Positions 51,802-64,000 of a stretch of 64,000 nucleotides of DNA are shown here, piece by piece. The stretch is from the NCBI GenBank assembly GCA_036850595.1, contig CM072158.1:10555422-10619421 (forward strand). Direction: 5' to 3'. A program made the translations under genes and the position numbers. Origin of the DNA: Rhyacichthys aspro. Its lineage: Eukaryota > Chordata > Actinopteri > Gobiiformes > Rhyacichthyidae. Below the pieces are notes generated by a model. That model worked only from the letters and a program-made list of their open reading frames with translations. It was not told where the DNA came from and did not search any database. Within the stretch, counting starts at the first letter, position 1. Each line of letters starts with the position of its first letter.

Positions 51802-54800
51802 TTAGTCCTCTTCTTCATCATCATCATCATCATCATCCTCGTCTTCAGAATCATTGTCATCCACATCATCCTCCTCTTCATCATCATCGTCTTCCTCCGC
51901 CTCTCTTCTCAACTGTTGCCGATTAGCTCGGTGTTGCTGCAACACACAAGCAATCAAACAGGGCAAATAAACAGGAAGCCACAGAGAGCATTTTAGAACC
52001 TGGACTTAGAGAATTGCTGTAAACCCATAATACTTTGTATGGCATTTTAACCCTAAATGTCTGATTTTGTTTATCAATATATATTTTTTATATTTTTTAG
52101 GCTTCACTATGCAACTTAACAATGTGTAACCATTAAAGGATTAATGCCGCAAAATCACAGTACTTTTAGAAAAGCAAGTTGAGATGTAAATTTGTGTTCA
52201 TGGAGTATCTGTTAAACTCTCTCTTTAAAAGAGTTTCTATGTTTCATGTCTATATTTTAATATAGAAATACTTAAGTAACTGGAAAATATTAATTGGAAA
52301 TATTAAATAAATTACTATTAATTAAAATATGTACCATTACAAAAAACAAAATGCAATATAAATGATTATTACTCAAATTCTTCTGTCTAATTGCTGACAA
52401 ATTATAATCAAATGTCCAATCCAGTTTGATACTGAGCTGAGGTCCTATCACGCAGCCCTGCAGCACTGGTATACTAGCAAACATCTTCATATTATTATTC
52501 AGTAGCAGCTAACATGTTCTTAGGGATAAAATCAAAAGTCAGTCATTATGTTGTCATGCAGCAGGCATTTGATGCACATTTTAATGACATGTGTCAACTA
52601 CTATCTGTGTCTGCTAGATACAGGCTGGATGTCCTCTAAGTATCCACCCTCAGACTCTTCTTTTTATTGAAAAATTAAAAACACACACACCATTTAACAT
52701 AAGCTTCGAAACAGATGTTGCTAAGAAGCCGCAGTGAAGTGTGAATGTTGGAGGATGTATATGATAGTGGCATGGAATGACAAGCAAAGAATGGTGGTGA
52801 TTTGACTGATCCTGGTTATTATATGTTCAGCTAAATTTCTTACCACTGTGTCAAGACCCATTTAGCTATGAAAAGAAAAACGGTAACTGAATCAATAAGG
52901 TATAATTTTCCTTATAGTTTGTCCATGAGAATAACAAGTCTTTGTGACATCTATATCTTACCTGTAGGGTCCCTGATGTACCCATGAAGGACTCAGTCCG
53001 ATCGAGGGAGGTTTTGGAATTAGCTCGCACTATGTCTAAGCGTGACTGGTATTCAGGGGGGTGCAGCGAACTCCTGAACACCTGCCAAAACAGTAGGAGG
53101 CGCTGTACTTTTTCATTGGCAAAAAGAAAATGTCTACATATTGAGCATTTGATTTGATTAACATTTGATTAACACCTAATGTAGTGATCACAGTTATCAC
53201 TAATATGTTAATTGTTCTAAACACTAAAGTTATTATGAAGCCAAAAAGCCTGGAGGGGAATTACCAGGAAAAGATGTCCTACAACCTACAAAATCAACCT
53301 ATAAAACCTAAAAACATATCATGATCACAACATATTAGAAATAAACGAAGCTGCTCTGAGGCAATGCATCTGACAGACAACTCAGTGACCTTTAAACCAC
53401 ACAAACTATTTTTGCCTGGGCCCTTGATCAGGATTATCCTCATGCCTCTCATTGTGTCTTTTAAAGATGAATCAATTGCCTTGGACTATGAGTCACTGAA
53501 AAACTGCCTTGTCTGGAAGAGGAGTTTCGTTCCAATATGAATGGAGATGATTCAGAGTAAAAAGATAGGTGACATGGCACAGGGTGAAAACAGCACAGGG
53601 GGATCTGCAGAAGAAGCTTTCAAAATGGATTTCTTTGATCATACTTTTCCAAACTTCAGGCATGTGTAGCTTAAAATAGTTTGGTAAACCTCTCATTGCA
53701 AACAGAAGAAAGTAACTTGCATAACTCTTGTGGAAGAGTTGCCACATCCATTTCAGGGTGTGGACTTAAGAGCGTATGAGCAGTGATTCATGTTTATCAG
53801 GTCGTCAGTGGAGGCTGGGCATACCACATTTTCAACGTCACACTCACTCTTTGGACGAGCAATGCATCAGGACATAGTTAGGCTTAAAACAAGATGACTC
53901 TTCATTTTAACGATATTTAACAACCGCATGAAATGTGTGGAATGCAAAATGACATTAAAAACCTCAACCAAACTTTATAACTACCTCTAGATCCTCTTCT
54001 TCGTCCACACTTTGAATACTCTGATAGGCCAAAGAGTACAGCTCCAAGGCCTTGGCATGGAATGACATCTCCACTGTCACAAACTCACCAAAGATCTTCT
54101 ACAAAAAGAGAAGAGACAGTGTTTTTCATGCAACACAAAGAATGGTCTAATGTATTTAGATGCTAATCTAAGTAGTGCAAACCTTAATGTCTCTAATTTT
54201 CTGCTTCTCAAATTCATCTATAGTCTCTTCCAGATGCCTGGTGGTCCGTGTGGCATCCATTGTGGCTCTTTGCAGCTCACTCTCAGCCTAAGAGCAAAAT
54301 TAATTAAATGTATAAAGCTATAAAAAGCATCTAAAAACAAGTTTGGGTCCAATGAATTCTCATAAGAGTTGTTTCTGTTTTAGACCTATATATGCCCAAA
54401 ACAGAAAACTTTAATATTGCTAAAGAATTAGCCATGGTTAAGGGTTTGCATGTGTAAACACCTCCCCCTGGTGGAGAAGCTGATTTATGTGTTGGAAATC
54501 TCATTATTTTAGATTATTAAGACATCTTATTGTTGTATTTGCATGTGAGCAATCACAAAAGCAGATGCATTCAGATAGTGTCCTAGTATGTTTATCATAC
54601 ATTACCAGTGATGCACAGTTTTAAGAGACAAACCTGCGACTGGAGAATTCGTCAAGGAATCCAATGTTACGTTTCCTTTATAGTCATATAGAGAACTACC
54701 TTAAAACAATAATGATTTACTGAGATGTATAATACCAAAATACAAGCCAAGGATACAATGATCTGTCTGTCTGAGGGGTTTCTCTGTCTGGTCCTCTCAA

Positions 54801-55662
54801 GCTGAGCCATCTGTTTGGCTTCTCTGTCTCTGGCACTCTGAGTTGTTTTCAGTTCCTCCTGCAAGGATTATATAACTCAATTAGATGAGTCTCATTTAAA
54901 TTTTTATCTTTCATCTGTAAGAAGAATGAAAGGAGCTTCCTGTGTAAAAGAATAGGGACCTTTTTAGAAATAATACAAAATATAACCGTATATAGCCATC
55001 TTACTTCTCATGCATTGCCATGTCTAAACACTTAATAATAACAATATAGTTAATACAGGTCATAATATTGCTGACATTTCATTTGAGACTCACATACCCT
55101 CGATCTTTTCACTACAGCTCCATAGCTTTTTAATGGCTCTATGACTTTGGCTTCAAGTCTTTCCACCTGTAATGCACATTAATGGAAGTCAGGACCACAC
55201 CATTATTGACAACTGAGGACATGGTTGAAATGTAACGTTACCTCAGCCTGTCGGTAGTCTTGTATCTTGGCCAAGTTGTCAGCAAACTGCTTCATACCCC
55301 TCTTAAGGTTCGGTGTTTCGGTGTCTGCATACATCCCAATTTCTTTCACCAAAAGGTCTGCTTTGTCTCTTAGTCTGGCTGTTTTACGCACATAGGCAGC
55401 AAAGAGTTGGCACATGTCTCCAAAATGTTTCTCCACATTGGTAATGCTTTCCTGGATCTTCCTGGTTTCCACGTCTCTGTAGAAGGTGATTTTAAACAAA
55501 CGTCAAAAATGTAATGTTGTACAGAATGACATAAGCTAGCTACAGAATATGAACAGTAGCTCTATCGTTGGAGCAAACAGCAGTTAGCATAGCAGTGCTA
55601 AAATACAAGGCATTAGCTTTGATTGATACGTACCGCGCTCTTGCGTCCGGTGTTCGGCTCAT
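51802..55662 (-). CDS. cibar1: CIBAR1 (FAM92A), BAR-domain ciliary protein, 304 aa
   Basis: Nine coding exons on the minus strand: 55634-55662, 55242-55476, 55098-55166, 54757-54858, 54634-54639 (microexon), 54183-54287, 53985-54098, 52962-53081 and 51802-51936. They sum to 915 nt, or 304 codons plus TAA; human CIBAR1 is about 289 aa. FAM92 hallmarks are VEKHFGDMCQLFAAYVRKTA, RLRDKADLLVKEI, DYRQAEVERLEAKV, QLERTRQRNPSDRQ, ESELQRATMDATRTTRHLEE, FHAKALELY and EYQSRLDIVRANSK. Residues of about 10-220 form the FAM92 BAR-like dimer, a membrane-bending module that works with CBY1 at the ciliary base; a mitochondrial role is also reported. The last exon encodes a tail of some 30 almost purely Asp/Glu residues, largely from GAT repeats. 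Similarity to CIBAR1 is clearly better than to CIBAR2. The short exon 1 (MSRTPDARAR) differs from the mammalian start but gives the only ATG with a matching donor. Confidence 0.93.
54634..54639 (-). other. cibar1: Candidate 6-nt microexon of cibar1 (Ser-Gln)
   Basis: Joining exon 54757-54858 (ends NPSDRQII) directly to exon 54183-54287 (starts AESELQ) lacks the Ser-Gln found at this place in the family (ISQAE). In the intron between them the minus strand has TTCTCCAG, then TCGCAG, then GTTTGT: an acceptor, six bases encoding Ser-Gln in phase 0, and a donor. Skipping it would also keep the frame, giving 302 aa. Confidence 0.6.
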
Positions 55663-58600
55663 GATGCGCACTTTAATGGATTTACACAAACAATGGTTTA
55701 GAGATACTCAGATTTATCCTAAACTAACCCTTACTATCCATGGATGTGGATGTGATACATGCACGCCAATCTGCCGTTTCCATGGAGCCCCTTGAATTTC
55801 CGCTAAGGCAAAGCATACTGGGAGATGGAGTCAATTTTACTTCAACGATGAAAACAACTCTTTCTCAACACAGTCTTCTCAACTTTCTCGAATTAAGGTA
55901 TGTTAAAATTAATCAGTTGGAAAAAGTCTAAAGATAATACTATAAGCCTTATGGTTATGTAGCCTTTTTTAAAAAAAAATTTTAATAAAAAAAATAGGGT
56001 TTTAAACCATTGAGTTATTTGGCCTGAGGGCTTAGCTTGGCTTTACACGGGCCTAGTAAATAAAAAATGTTCTTGCAAAAGCCAAACATTTGGCTGCTCT
56101 CTGTGGTTAAAATGACTCCCCAAATAGATCAAGGTACATTGCCTACATTGCAACAAAGAAGGCTACAAATAGTCCTTTTCAACAACAGCTTGAATGTTTT
56201 TGAACTGATGCCAAGAGCAGACTTTGTGATCACTGAAATGAATGGAGCTTCATTATAATTCCCTCCTCTGTGTTTGGGAATGCATGAATGTCACCAGCTG
56301 CCACGTCTGCTCCTCTGTGGAAAATGTCCAAAAACCTTAATTATCATGCTTAATCATCCATGGGATTGAAGCTGGGGAGATCCCACTGTAACAGATTGGC
56401 GATGTAAAACACGGTCATTGCAGTGAGCTGTGTGCCTGGAGTCCCAGGAGGATGAGGTTTGTACTCTAAGCTACAGCTGATGCTGGTGGATTCATTTTTC
56501 TGTTAAATGCTTCTGATATAATGTGCCTCTGCTAGAGTGATGGATCATTACACTGGGACTTCATTCATTTAATTTAAATAACTCATTAAACCAGGATTCA
56601 TGACAACATGATTGTGGTCTATGTGCATAGCACAATGTACCGTCAAGTAAATATGCATCAGTGTCAGTAACAATGTCCAATGTTAGTTTGGTATTACACA
56701 GTGTTTGAAGTAAAACATGTCCCACTTTAACTACTGTTTGTTTTTAACTATTCCAGGTCATGATTATGGAAATAATTGAAATCTTTCATCAAAATATCTT
56801 TGAGGAACACCAAATGTAGTGTCTTTTATCATATGTAATTTACTCTAATAATGTGTATATACTACCAGAGTGGGCCAAGACTGCCCTCATGAGAATTTCT
56901 TGGTAGTAAGAAGAGAGGCCGAACAAAACCAAAATAAATATAGAATCATGTCTAAGTTGAGATGGGACAGACCTGCCTATGATCACAGCCAAATAACAGA
57001 AGCATTATGTGCCGCTAGGGAAAAAAAAATAAACATCCTTAAACATGTTTATGTATTTAAAATGTGTAGCATGAAGGTCTGTGCTTCAATTGTAATACTT
57101 TGCCACATGAGGGCAATCTTCTTCCACCCATCTCACTTCAGAGTGCCTTCATATTTGCACTGTTGGCTACAGGTGGACCTTGACTATTTGCATGCATTAT
57201 TATATTTGCAAAAAAGACTGAATTTCATTATGTCCAACAATCATGAGTTTTTTCCAGTCTATATTTACATTACACAGCTTTTCACTCACAGATACATATG
57301 TTAAAGAGCATATTTGTCTTTCCTGCTAGCAAATATTTTTCAACTTGGTGTTTTCTATTCTGTGCATCTGACTTTCTTAAATAACAGATGGTGTTGTTTC
57401 CAAACCAGCATTTAGCATTAATAAGGTAGCAAGAGCTCACATTGCCTCTTTCTCCTTCCTGCTCATCCCTGTGTCCTTTCCAGATCATGTTGGATTGGTT
57501 CTCCTCCTGACATTTCCTCTCAGCAGCCCTCACTGGTGGCAGTGTGCGATGCTGGAGAGAAGTGTGGACTGCTGAACAGATTGGGAGTGACATATGTCAG
57601 ATGTTGGGGGCTTAGCGGGGCAACAAAGTATGTGGCCCCCAGCATGCTTCTGTATGTGGGTGTGCTCACTTATTTCCTCTCAGGTGTGCTGTAAAGTCCC
57701 CTCAACTCCTACACAGAAACCCACAAACGCCTTACCCCTGGCCAATAATGACACAAGAGTCTGTGGGCATGAAGGTGTGTGTTTAGGGACGATGGAGATT
57801 ACAAACAGCATGGTATCTGGTTTGCCACTCAGTGCATAAAATACATTTTTGAGCCAAAACCCAATATCTAATCTTGTTAATTTTGGCTAACCCCACTCTC
57901 CTTCCTCTAACTGCTATGTTTGGCAGAGGGTTATAGCACTGCTGCTTTCTTGCTGAAATTATCCTTAAAATACCCAGTAGGAAATGTATCTTCAAACTCA
58001 GTTTAAAAACTTTTAAACATGACTTTAAATTAAAAATTGATTTGTTCAGGGATGCAATTAAATCCTGCTATGGCTGGTTTTGTAATAAAGCAAAACTTGA
58101 CAATAGCAGTCCACTTAATAAGTTTTTGACTTCTCTGCTGTCTCTGAATAAAAACAGAACATGCCATGTTTCACAGTGCAATATTAAACAACAATAAGAT
58201 GTCACAGCTTGTTTCTCTGGTGCAGTGGGCCGCCTGTAATGTACAGCTTCTGAATAACATACTGCACATCAAATATGAATTTCAGTCATGTGCCTTTTTA
58301 ACTTGAGCAGCAACCTTGAGCAGAAGTCTCCCCTCTGCAGTTAAGCGGGTGCTTGAAGGGCAAGCCAATGCAGACACGGTCCAATGCTTTTATTGACCCT
58401 ATGAAAAACCTCACTGTGTCTCCAGGGGCAGGCAGCTCAGGTTAGAGCCTTTGTTGTCTGCGTTCATTAGTGTCTCCTTCACCATTGCTCCCTCGCTCCA
58501 ACGCCTCATTCTCCAACCTCCCCCTTTCTCTCTTTCTGCTGCTCTTTTACCCCAAGGAGTTGGCCAAGAAAATGTCACTAGATCAAATTAGTGGAAGCCT

Positions 58601-61600
58601 CCAACTCTGCCTGTTTGCCTGTGTCTGTGTATTTTACTAAGCAGGGGATGTTTTCAGAAGTTTATGTGTGTACAAACTATCTTTGACTGGTGTGTAACTT
58701 CTTCACTTCAAAACGTCTTGTAATGATGACTTTTGTGAATATATTTCCTCGACCGTATCATTTCTGCCATCAGAAGCCACCCTTTGAAAATCCCTCAGAC
58801 AGTTATACATTTTAGTAGAGGGGTATAGAGTAATTCTGTTCATGAAAAATAATTAAGTCTGTAGGCTTGGTTTCGGTGAATCTGCAAATGTGCAAAGTGT
58901 TACCAACTTTTGACAAAAAAAAAAAATCTTTAGGGGTTTTATCTAAGTATTCCACCTCTGTGAGACTGCCATTCACTGGCTTAGTTTTCTTATGCTGTAA
59001 ATTATGCTTACCAATAAACAGAGTCAGTAATGTTTTATTATCTCATTGAATCAAACAGAAAGAATCTTTAAAAAAAGCTTTCAAAAGCCAACCCTTTTTG
59101 CATTGTCACCACCACATCACTTATTCATAGCTTATTTCATATTCATAGTCTCCTATACCCTGCCGAGATGCATCGGACACAGAGATTTCCCTCTCGGTTT
59201 GAGCGTTATTTACCTTAATGCATTTTAGTGGGCAGAAGAGGATTGTTGCCAGACGTCCATCTTTGCAAACAGATGCCGCTAATGCACGTTAACCTTGGCA
59301 ACAATAAAATGCCTCGCCATTATTCCACCTAAACCATATAGAGTCTTATTGGAGTCTGTTGAATCTGGAGCACTTCCAGTACTCCACAAAAAGATCGTAA
59401 TTGAAAATGACTTCAGAGAGTCATCATTTGTCCATACATGCTGTCATCAGTTTTATCTAGATGTTCAAAGTCTGCCAGAATGAGTAAAATGTACACTTTA
59501 ATGTTTGTACAGAAAATATTGAATCTGTTTTTTGTCAGTTTTTTTTCCTTTTGGTTGTAGGACAAAAAGATTTATACCAACAGCTGTAAAATACTTGAAT
59601 GACACTTATCAGTTTTTATCATTTGCACAGAAACTCCTTATTGGCACATTTTGTTCATTTATTAATTACGATTGTAGCACATTTATTTCTTCCCTGCAAT
59701 CTTTATTTGGCACTATGTTTGATTATGTGGAGCATAATCTCAAAACAAATTACTTTGAACTTCGAATGGATTTTAACAAGTGCCTGTTAATTCATTTGTA
59801 TATATTAAAGATATTCACAATCCTCAAAAAGGCTTGATTGGAAGTAACTCACAGAAGTTTAATTCCATGGTGCACCCTCAGAGCTGGATTACAGTGGCTA
59901 TGCTCTGTCTGCCATCAATATGCAAAAGACAAAATGGCCCGTGAGTGTGGGGCCAGTTCCCACAAGTGCATTCATTAGCCACAGTTAGCATAATTGATTC
60001 CCAGTGCTGCCATAAAACCGGTCACTCCCTGTACCTCTCGCTGTGGGGCATCCTCTGGAGACTTTATGGGCTAACTTCAATCATAAATCATTAAAGGACA
60101 CCACTGGCCAATGGACAGTGCCAAGCCCCAGAGATGTGAGTGCAAAGTAATACTGTCACTGATGTCTTAATCATCAATGTGACATCTGAAGGTGCCTACA
60201 GGCTGACAGATCCTACACCCTGCTCCCGTCCCTCTTCTTAACTGTGTCATGAAGCGTATGTACCCGACCCTAGAGTGTAATGCATCATCTTTTTCTATGT
60301 GAGGAGATGCTCTGTGATGCCATTGTTTGGTTGAAGACACAGAGGTAAAACTAACAACATGATACATATATTTTTTATAATATCCTGTATAACAACACTT
60401 CATTTAACGGGACTGATTTGGGATGTAGATGTTTCTGTTTTGTCTAACTTTTTTTTTTTTTACGAGGAATAGCTCATAGCTTTTGTAATAAGGGAACATC
60501 AGGACTCGAGACTTGTAACTGCACAAGTCATGATAGCCATTAGCTTCTGCTGTATTTATCTCAGCGGCATAACCATTCAGAGCAGGTGTGGGGCTTATTA
60601 AGGCTTCTATTAGTAAAAGAGAGATGGCACAGAGTTTTTTTTTCATTCTCTCCATTCTGTGTTTCCTCCATCTGTCCATCCATCCCTTCTCTTTATAGTC
60701 TCATTAAAATCATCAAGTTCTGCCGTGAAGGTTCCCCACACCTGAGTGAGAGGCACACTCTCAGACAGAGTGATGGCGCCATGCTCATGATGTATCACCA
60801 CCTTGCACAATAAAACATATTCATAAAGAATATTCATTACCTCTACCAGCCATCCCCCAGATGGCCAGAAAATTGGCTTTGTGTTGAGATGTGGATTCAG
60901 GCATGCATATTAATGGAAGACAGATGTAAACGCATATTCATATTCTTTGGCTTCTCTTTTTTTTGTGACAGACAAAATGATAATGCATCCACTTAGGAGA
61001 GTGGAAAGGGGGCAGCATCCGGGAAGCAATTCACCTCTAATGTGCTGCGGCATTATGGTTTTGTGTCAGACTGGCAGTGTGTTTATGCATCTTTCCCATC
61101 TCCATGTTAAGTGCTCTTTTTCATGACTTTTTATGTGTACACACACATTGGCACTTTCAGAGCTTTTAAAAGGGAATGATACCAGCACAATATTTAATCT
61201 GCAACAATTTAATACTGATTTGCATTCAAAATCCAGAATAGGCTTTATCTTCCCAACTATGGCATGAAATCTTTATTTTAATTAAGAACCTACCTTCGTC
61301 CTTTGCCTAAAGAAAATTGAACGTAATATGGAGTTCTGTTCTCTATCACTAAGAGGAAAATCCACATCAAATGGCAGCATACCATAAAGGTATCATATTG
61401 AAGCCCATTCATTCTGTATATAGTGGCTCCAATTTGATGAAGTGGTTTGGACATCTGCTTTTGATGGAGAACATTGTGCGTTTGATTCTCCTGAGGAGCC
61501 TCTCCATCCAGCCATAAGAGTTAACCTGTTCTGGTCCCAATCCGGGGTAAATGGAGAGAGTGGCGCCAGGAGGGGCAATGGGTGTAAAAACATGCTAAAT

Positions 61601-64000
61601 TAAACATGCAAGAAATGTATACTGTTTATAGTGTGAATTTGCTTTAATATATCTATACCAGGCCCTACTCATGACTATGTAACCTTTTTCTTCAAATTAT
61701 GGAGAGTAAAAATACTCAAATACAAAACTCAAATTAATCTCCACATGAAACAGGAAACCTAACCCCTGCATTAAAGACAAAACGTGCCTGGTTTGACAGA
61801 CACTCCACTGTAACGTTATGTGACAGGGCACGTCACTATCTCATGAGAAGAGGTGTCTAGCCAGAACACGTCAGATAAACACAAATTTACTTCACAGCTT
61901 AAAAGTATAAGATTGTAGTTGAGAGGTGACAGTATATGTATTTACTCATTCCTTGTCCTGATGCTTGTGTAATTAAATGTGGCAGTCCACTCAAGCTCTG
62001 TACAGATCAAATCACATCTACAAGTTACAGCCTATATCTGTCACAGTGAGAATAGGGAAGGATTTTAATATAAACAGGCTCATAAACTCCCAATCGCGTT
62101 GCTCAACTGGAATAAAACCTTCTTTGTGTAAGTGTCTTCCAATATGGAAAATTAAAGGCAGTTAATAAAAAGGAGCGCTAAATCAATTTGAGCTATAAAA
62201 GTTACAGGCTGGTATTAAAATGTGGGGGGCATTAACACTCTGGGTCTGAATTATCATGTTAATTTAATATCCAGTCTTCAAATGAAGCAGAAAGCCCAAT
62301 AAAGGTCAATTAAGCAACTAGCCTCCCATCTCCATTTAGAGTTTTATGGCCTCATGTAAATCATGGGGCTGGTGCTGAGTCCAAAGGGCCCCAGTGGCTC
62401 TCAACAAGGGCAGGGGCTTTGAAAGAGAAACTTCATGGTTCAGATCGGGACAGTGTTGTGATTGTAGCCCCACCTTGTCCCTAATAACTCCTTTGAATTA
62501 TAGATGTTATTCTTGCAGTCGCAGGCTTTAAAGCATGGAAGTTCCATTTGATGCAATGTATGACGACAACTACCTATCTTTTATAGATCTATTTCTATGT
62601 CCTCACCAAACCCAGAAAAACCCAGAGATGACAATACTTTAATCAATGTTAATTCTATATGTATCTCGGTACAAATATAATGCTTCATAAAAGAAGATTA
62701 AAATTTGGAGCGTAGCCTTCGTAGCTCCACTGCTGCCAAAGGAGACAGAATCTCATTAGTATTGATTTAGCTTCTATTTTATTTAAAGCGCTAGCCGTAG
62801 ATTTTTCTAATCACTGAAGTGTAGGTCGGCAGTTTAAATCCTTGAGGAAAAGCTATTGATTAAGCCAACCTCCTAACCCCACAACATGTACATTTATCAT
62901 CCAAAAGGGACCAAATAATGACATTTGACTAACCCTCTTCATTATAATTAGCGTGGTAACCTAAGTTAAATATTGGCACCTATTGTGACGACGGTGAGGG
63001 AACAGTCAAAAGAATGATGAATAACCCCCAGTAAGCGCAATATCTATCGACCACTTATTGACCTCCTCGAGCTGCACTGCTGAATTGATGTGGCTTTTTA
63101 TGCAGATCCCAAGCTCTTATGAATAAATCATAACGCGCGAGTCAGAGACAGTCTTTCAAGGTCCACAGTTAATAAACAAAAGCAGCAGCTCCGCAATTGT
63201 GTGACCTGGAAGACAATACTGCTTTAATTGCCTCTGAAGCTGTGACAGTAGATCAGACTTTTATACATGAAAAACATCATTATTGTCTCTGTGTTTGCAG
63301 CGTTTGGCATTTAAGTCAGCATCTCTGAGTTGTAGATCCTTCCTAATTGCTGATTATATATAACTTGTTGTGATTGTTTTCCAAACAGCCAAAGATTTAA
63401 TTAGAAAAGTTGTGAAAAAGTCGGTAAAAGTGAAGAAAAAAGTAACAGAATGCTAACAGTCAGTTTGAAACAGACATGATTGTTTTAATGGCTGGTTATT
63501 TATTAATGACAGATGCTGGGCAGTAAATCCAGAGTGTGCGATTATTTTGAGGGTATCTTAAGTCATAAATAATTGTTTGCTTGCAAAAACACAGTGGTTT
63601 GGTCATGAACCTCAGACATAGGTCTGAAAAGGTTTGAAAGAAAGTCTAGTTTTTTTAATTTAGCTGAAATTAAATGACTCCAGAGATAAATATATGGAGC
63701 AAAACATAAAAACAAACATTTTAATCCAGGTTATTAACATGAAAAGCACTTCAGTGAGAGTTGTTGTTCTTATTTTTCTTGAATAATTAATGTGTTATCC
63801 ACATAGTTCCTGGGACTGGATGACTCAACTATCTTGGATTAAATTTACCACAATTTAAGTTTTGGTAGGAAGCATCACAGTTTATACAATTTACATTTTA
63901 GATACCATTAGTCAGTGTATTTAATAAGCTCTATATTTATGAACTGATATAAGTACAGTGAAAAGCCTTAAAAGTCATTTTGCAGCCATTGTAGAGTCTA
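55663..64000. other. Gene-poor region upstream of cibar1
   Basis: More than 8 kb without a recognisable exon. The largest frame (56870-57304, 144 codons) resembles no family and has no splice context. Microsatellites and transposon-like ends are scarce. Several blocks (about 59850-60120, 60810-61070, 62300-62540 and 63090-63260) have balanced, non-repetitive composition with octamer-like ATGCAAA, ATTAGC and TAATTG-type words typical of conserved vertebrate enhancers. In human the neighbour of CIBAR1 on one side is the large TRIQK/RUNX1T1 desert, and this may be its teleost counterpart. I searched for the TRIQK N-terminal sequence and did not find it. Confidence 0.4.

Noticed and set aside
51678..51887. 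Met/Lys-rich 69-codon ORF in the cibar1 last exon
   Set aside because: Out-of-frame reading of the GAT-repeat acidic tail; the spliced frame gives the expected Asp/Glu tail.
52833..52875. Extra short cibar1 exon before the last coding exon
   Set aside because: An AG and a GTAAGAA flank about 22 bases, but inclusion brings an in-frame TGA; direct joining of 52962 to 51936 keeps the frame.
56870..57304. 144-codon plus-strand ORF
   Set aside because: No domain, no promoter or splice support, and composition like the surrounding noncoding DNA.

Overview
The window reads as a nuclear segment from a ray-finned fish, most likely a percomorph teleost. It has spliced vertebrate genes with short introns and GT-AG junctions, teleost-type SINE remnants, a long CA microsatellite, and compact spacing. 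Four protein-coding genes are well supported. All are orthologues of genes on human 8q: fam91a1 (3' end only, plus strand), lratd2/fam84b (one coding exon, plus), trib1 (three coding exons, minus) and cibar1/fam92a (nine proposed coding exons, minus). I saw no prokaryotic, organellar or viral coding content.

Layout. 1-547 is a fam91a1 intron with a tRNA-derived SINE flanked by a 17-bp target duplication. 548-2445 holds the last seven fam91a1 coding exons, followed by a 3'UTR of about 2 kb. 4.5-7.5 kb is intergenic. 7.5-9.9 kb is lratd2 with a CpG-rich 5' end. 9.9-22 kb is the noncoding interval between the convergent lratd2 and trib1; it holds a decayed SINE, a possible older repeat and one orphan exon-like ORF. 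22-28.9 kb is trib1 with its probable 3'UTR and CpG-rich promoter. 28.9-51.7 kb is a gene-poor stretch with several repeats and palindromes, an old TIR element, a LINE scrap, a 119-bp CA tract and a dense cluster of AP-1/MARE-type heptamers at 49.5-51.2 kb. 51.8-55.7 kb is cibar1. 55.7-64 kb has no recognisable gene but has the texture of conserved regulatory sequence.

The genes do not form a pathway. FAM91A1 acts in endosome-to-Golgi tethering, LRATD2 is an LRAT-fold protein without the canonical catalytic Cys, TRIB1 is a pseudokinase adaptor for COP1, and CIBAR1 is a BAR-domain protein of the ciliary base. What links them is synteny. The trib1-lratd2 pair keeps the tail-to-tail arrangement of human 8q24 but is flipped relative to fam91a1 and greatly compacted. 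cibar1, from 8q22 in human, lies directly upstream of trib1. The most unusual coding detail is a candidate 6-nt microexon in cibar1 that supplies two family-conserved residues.
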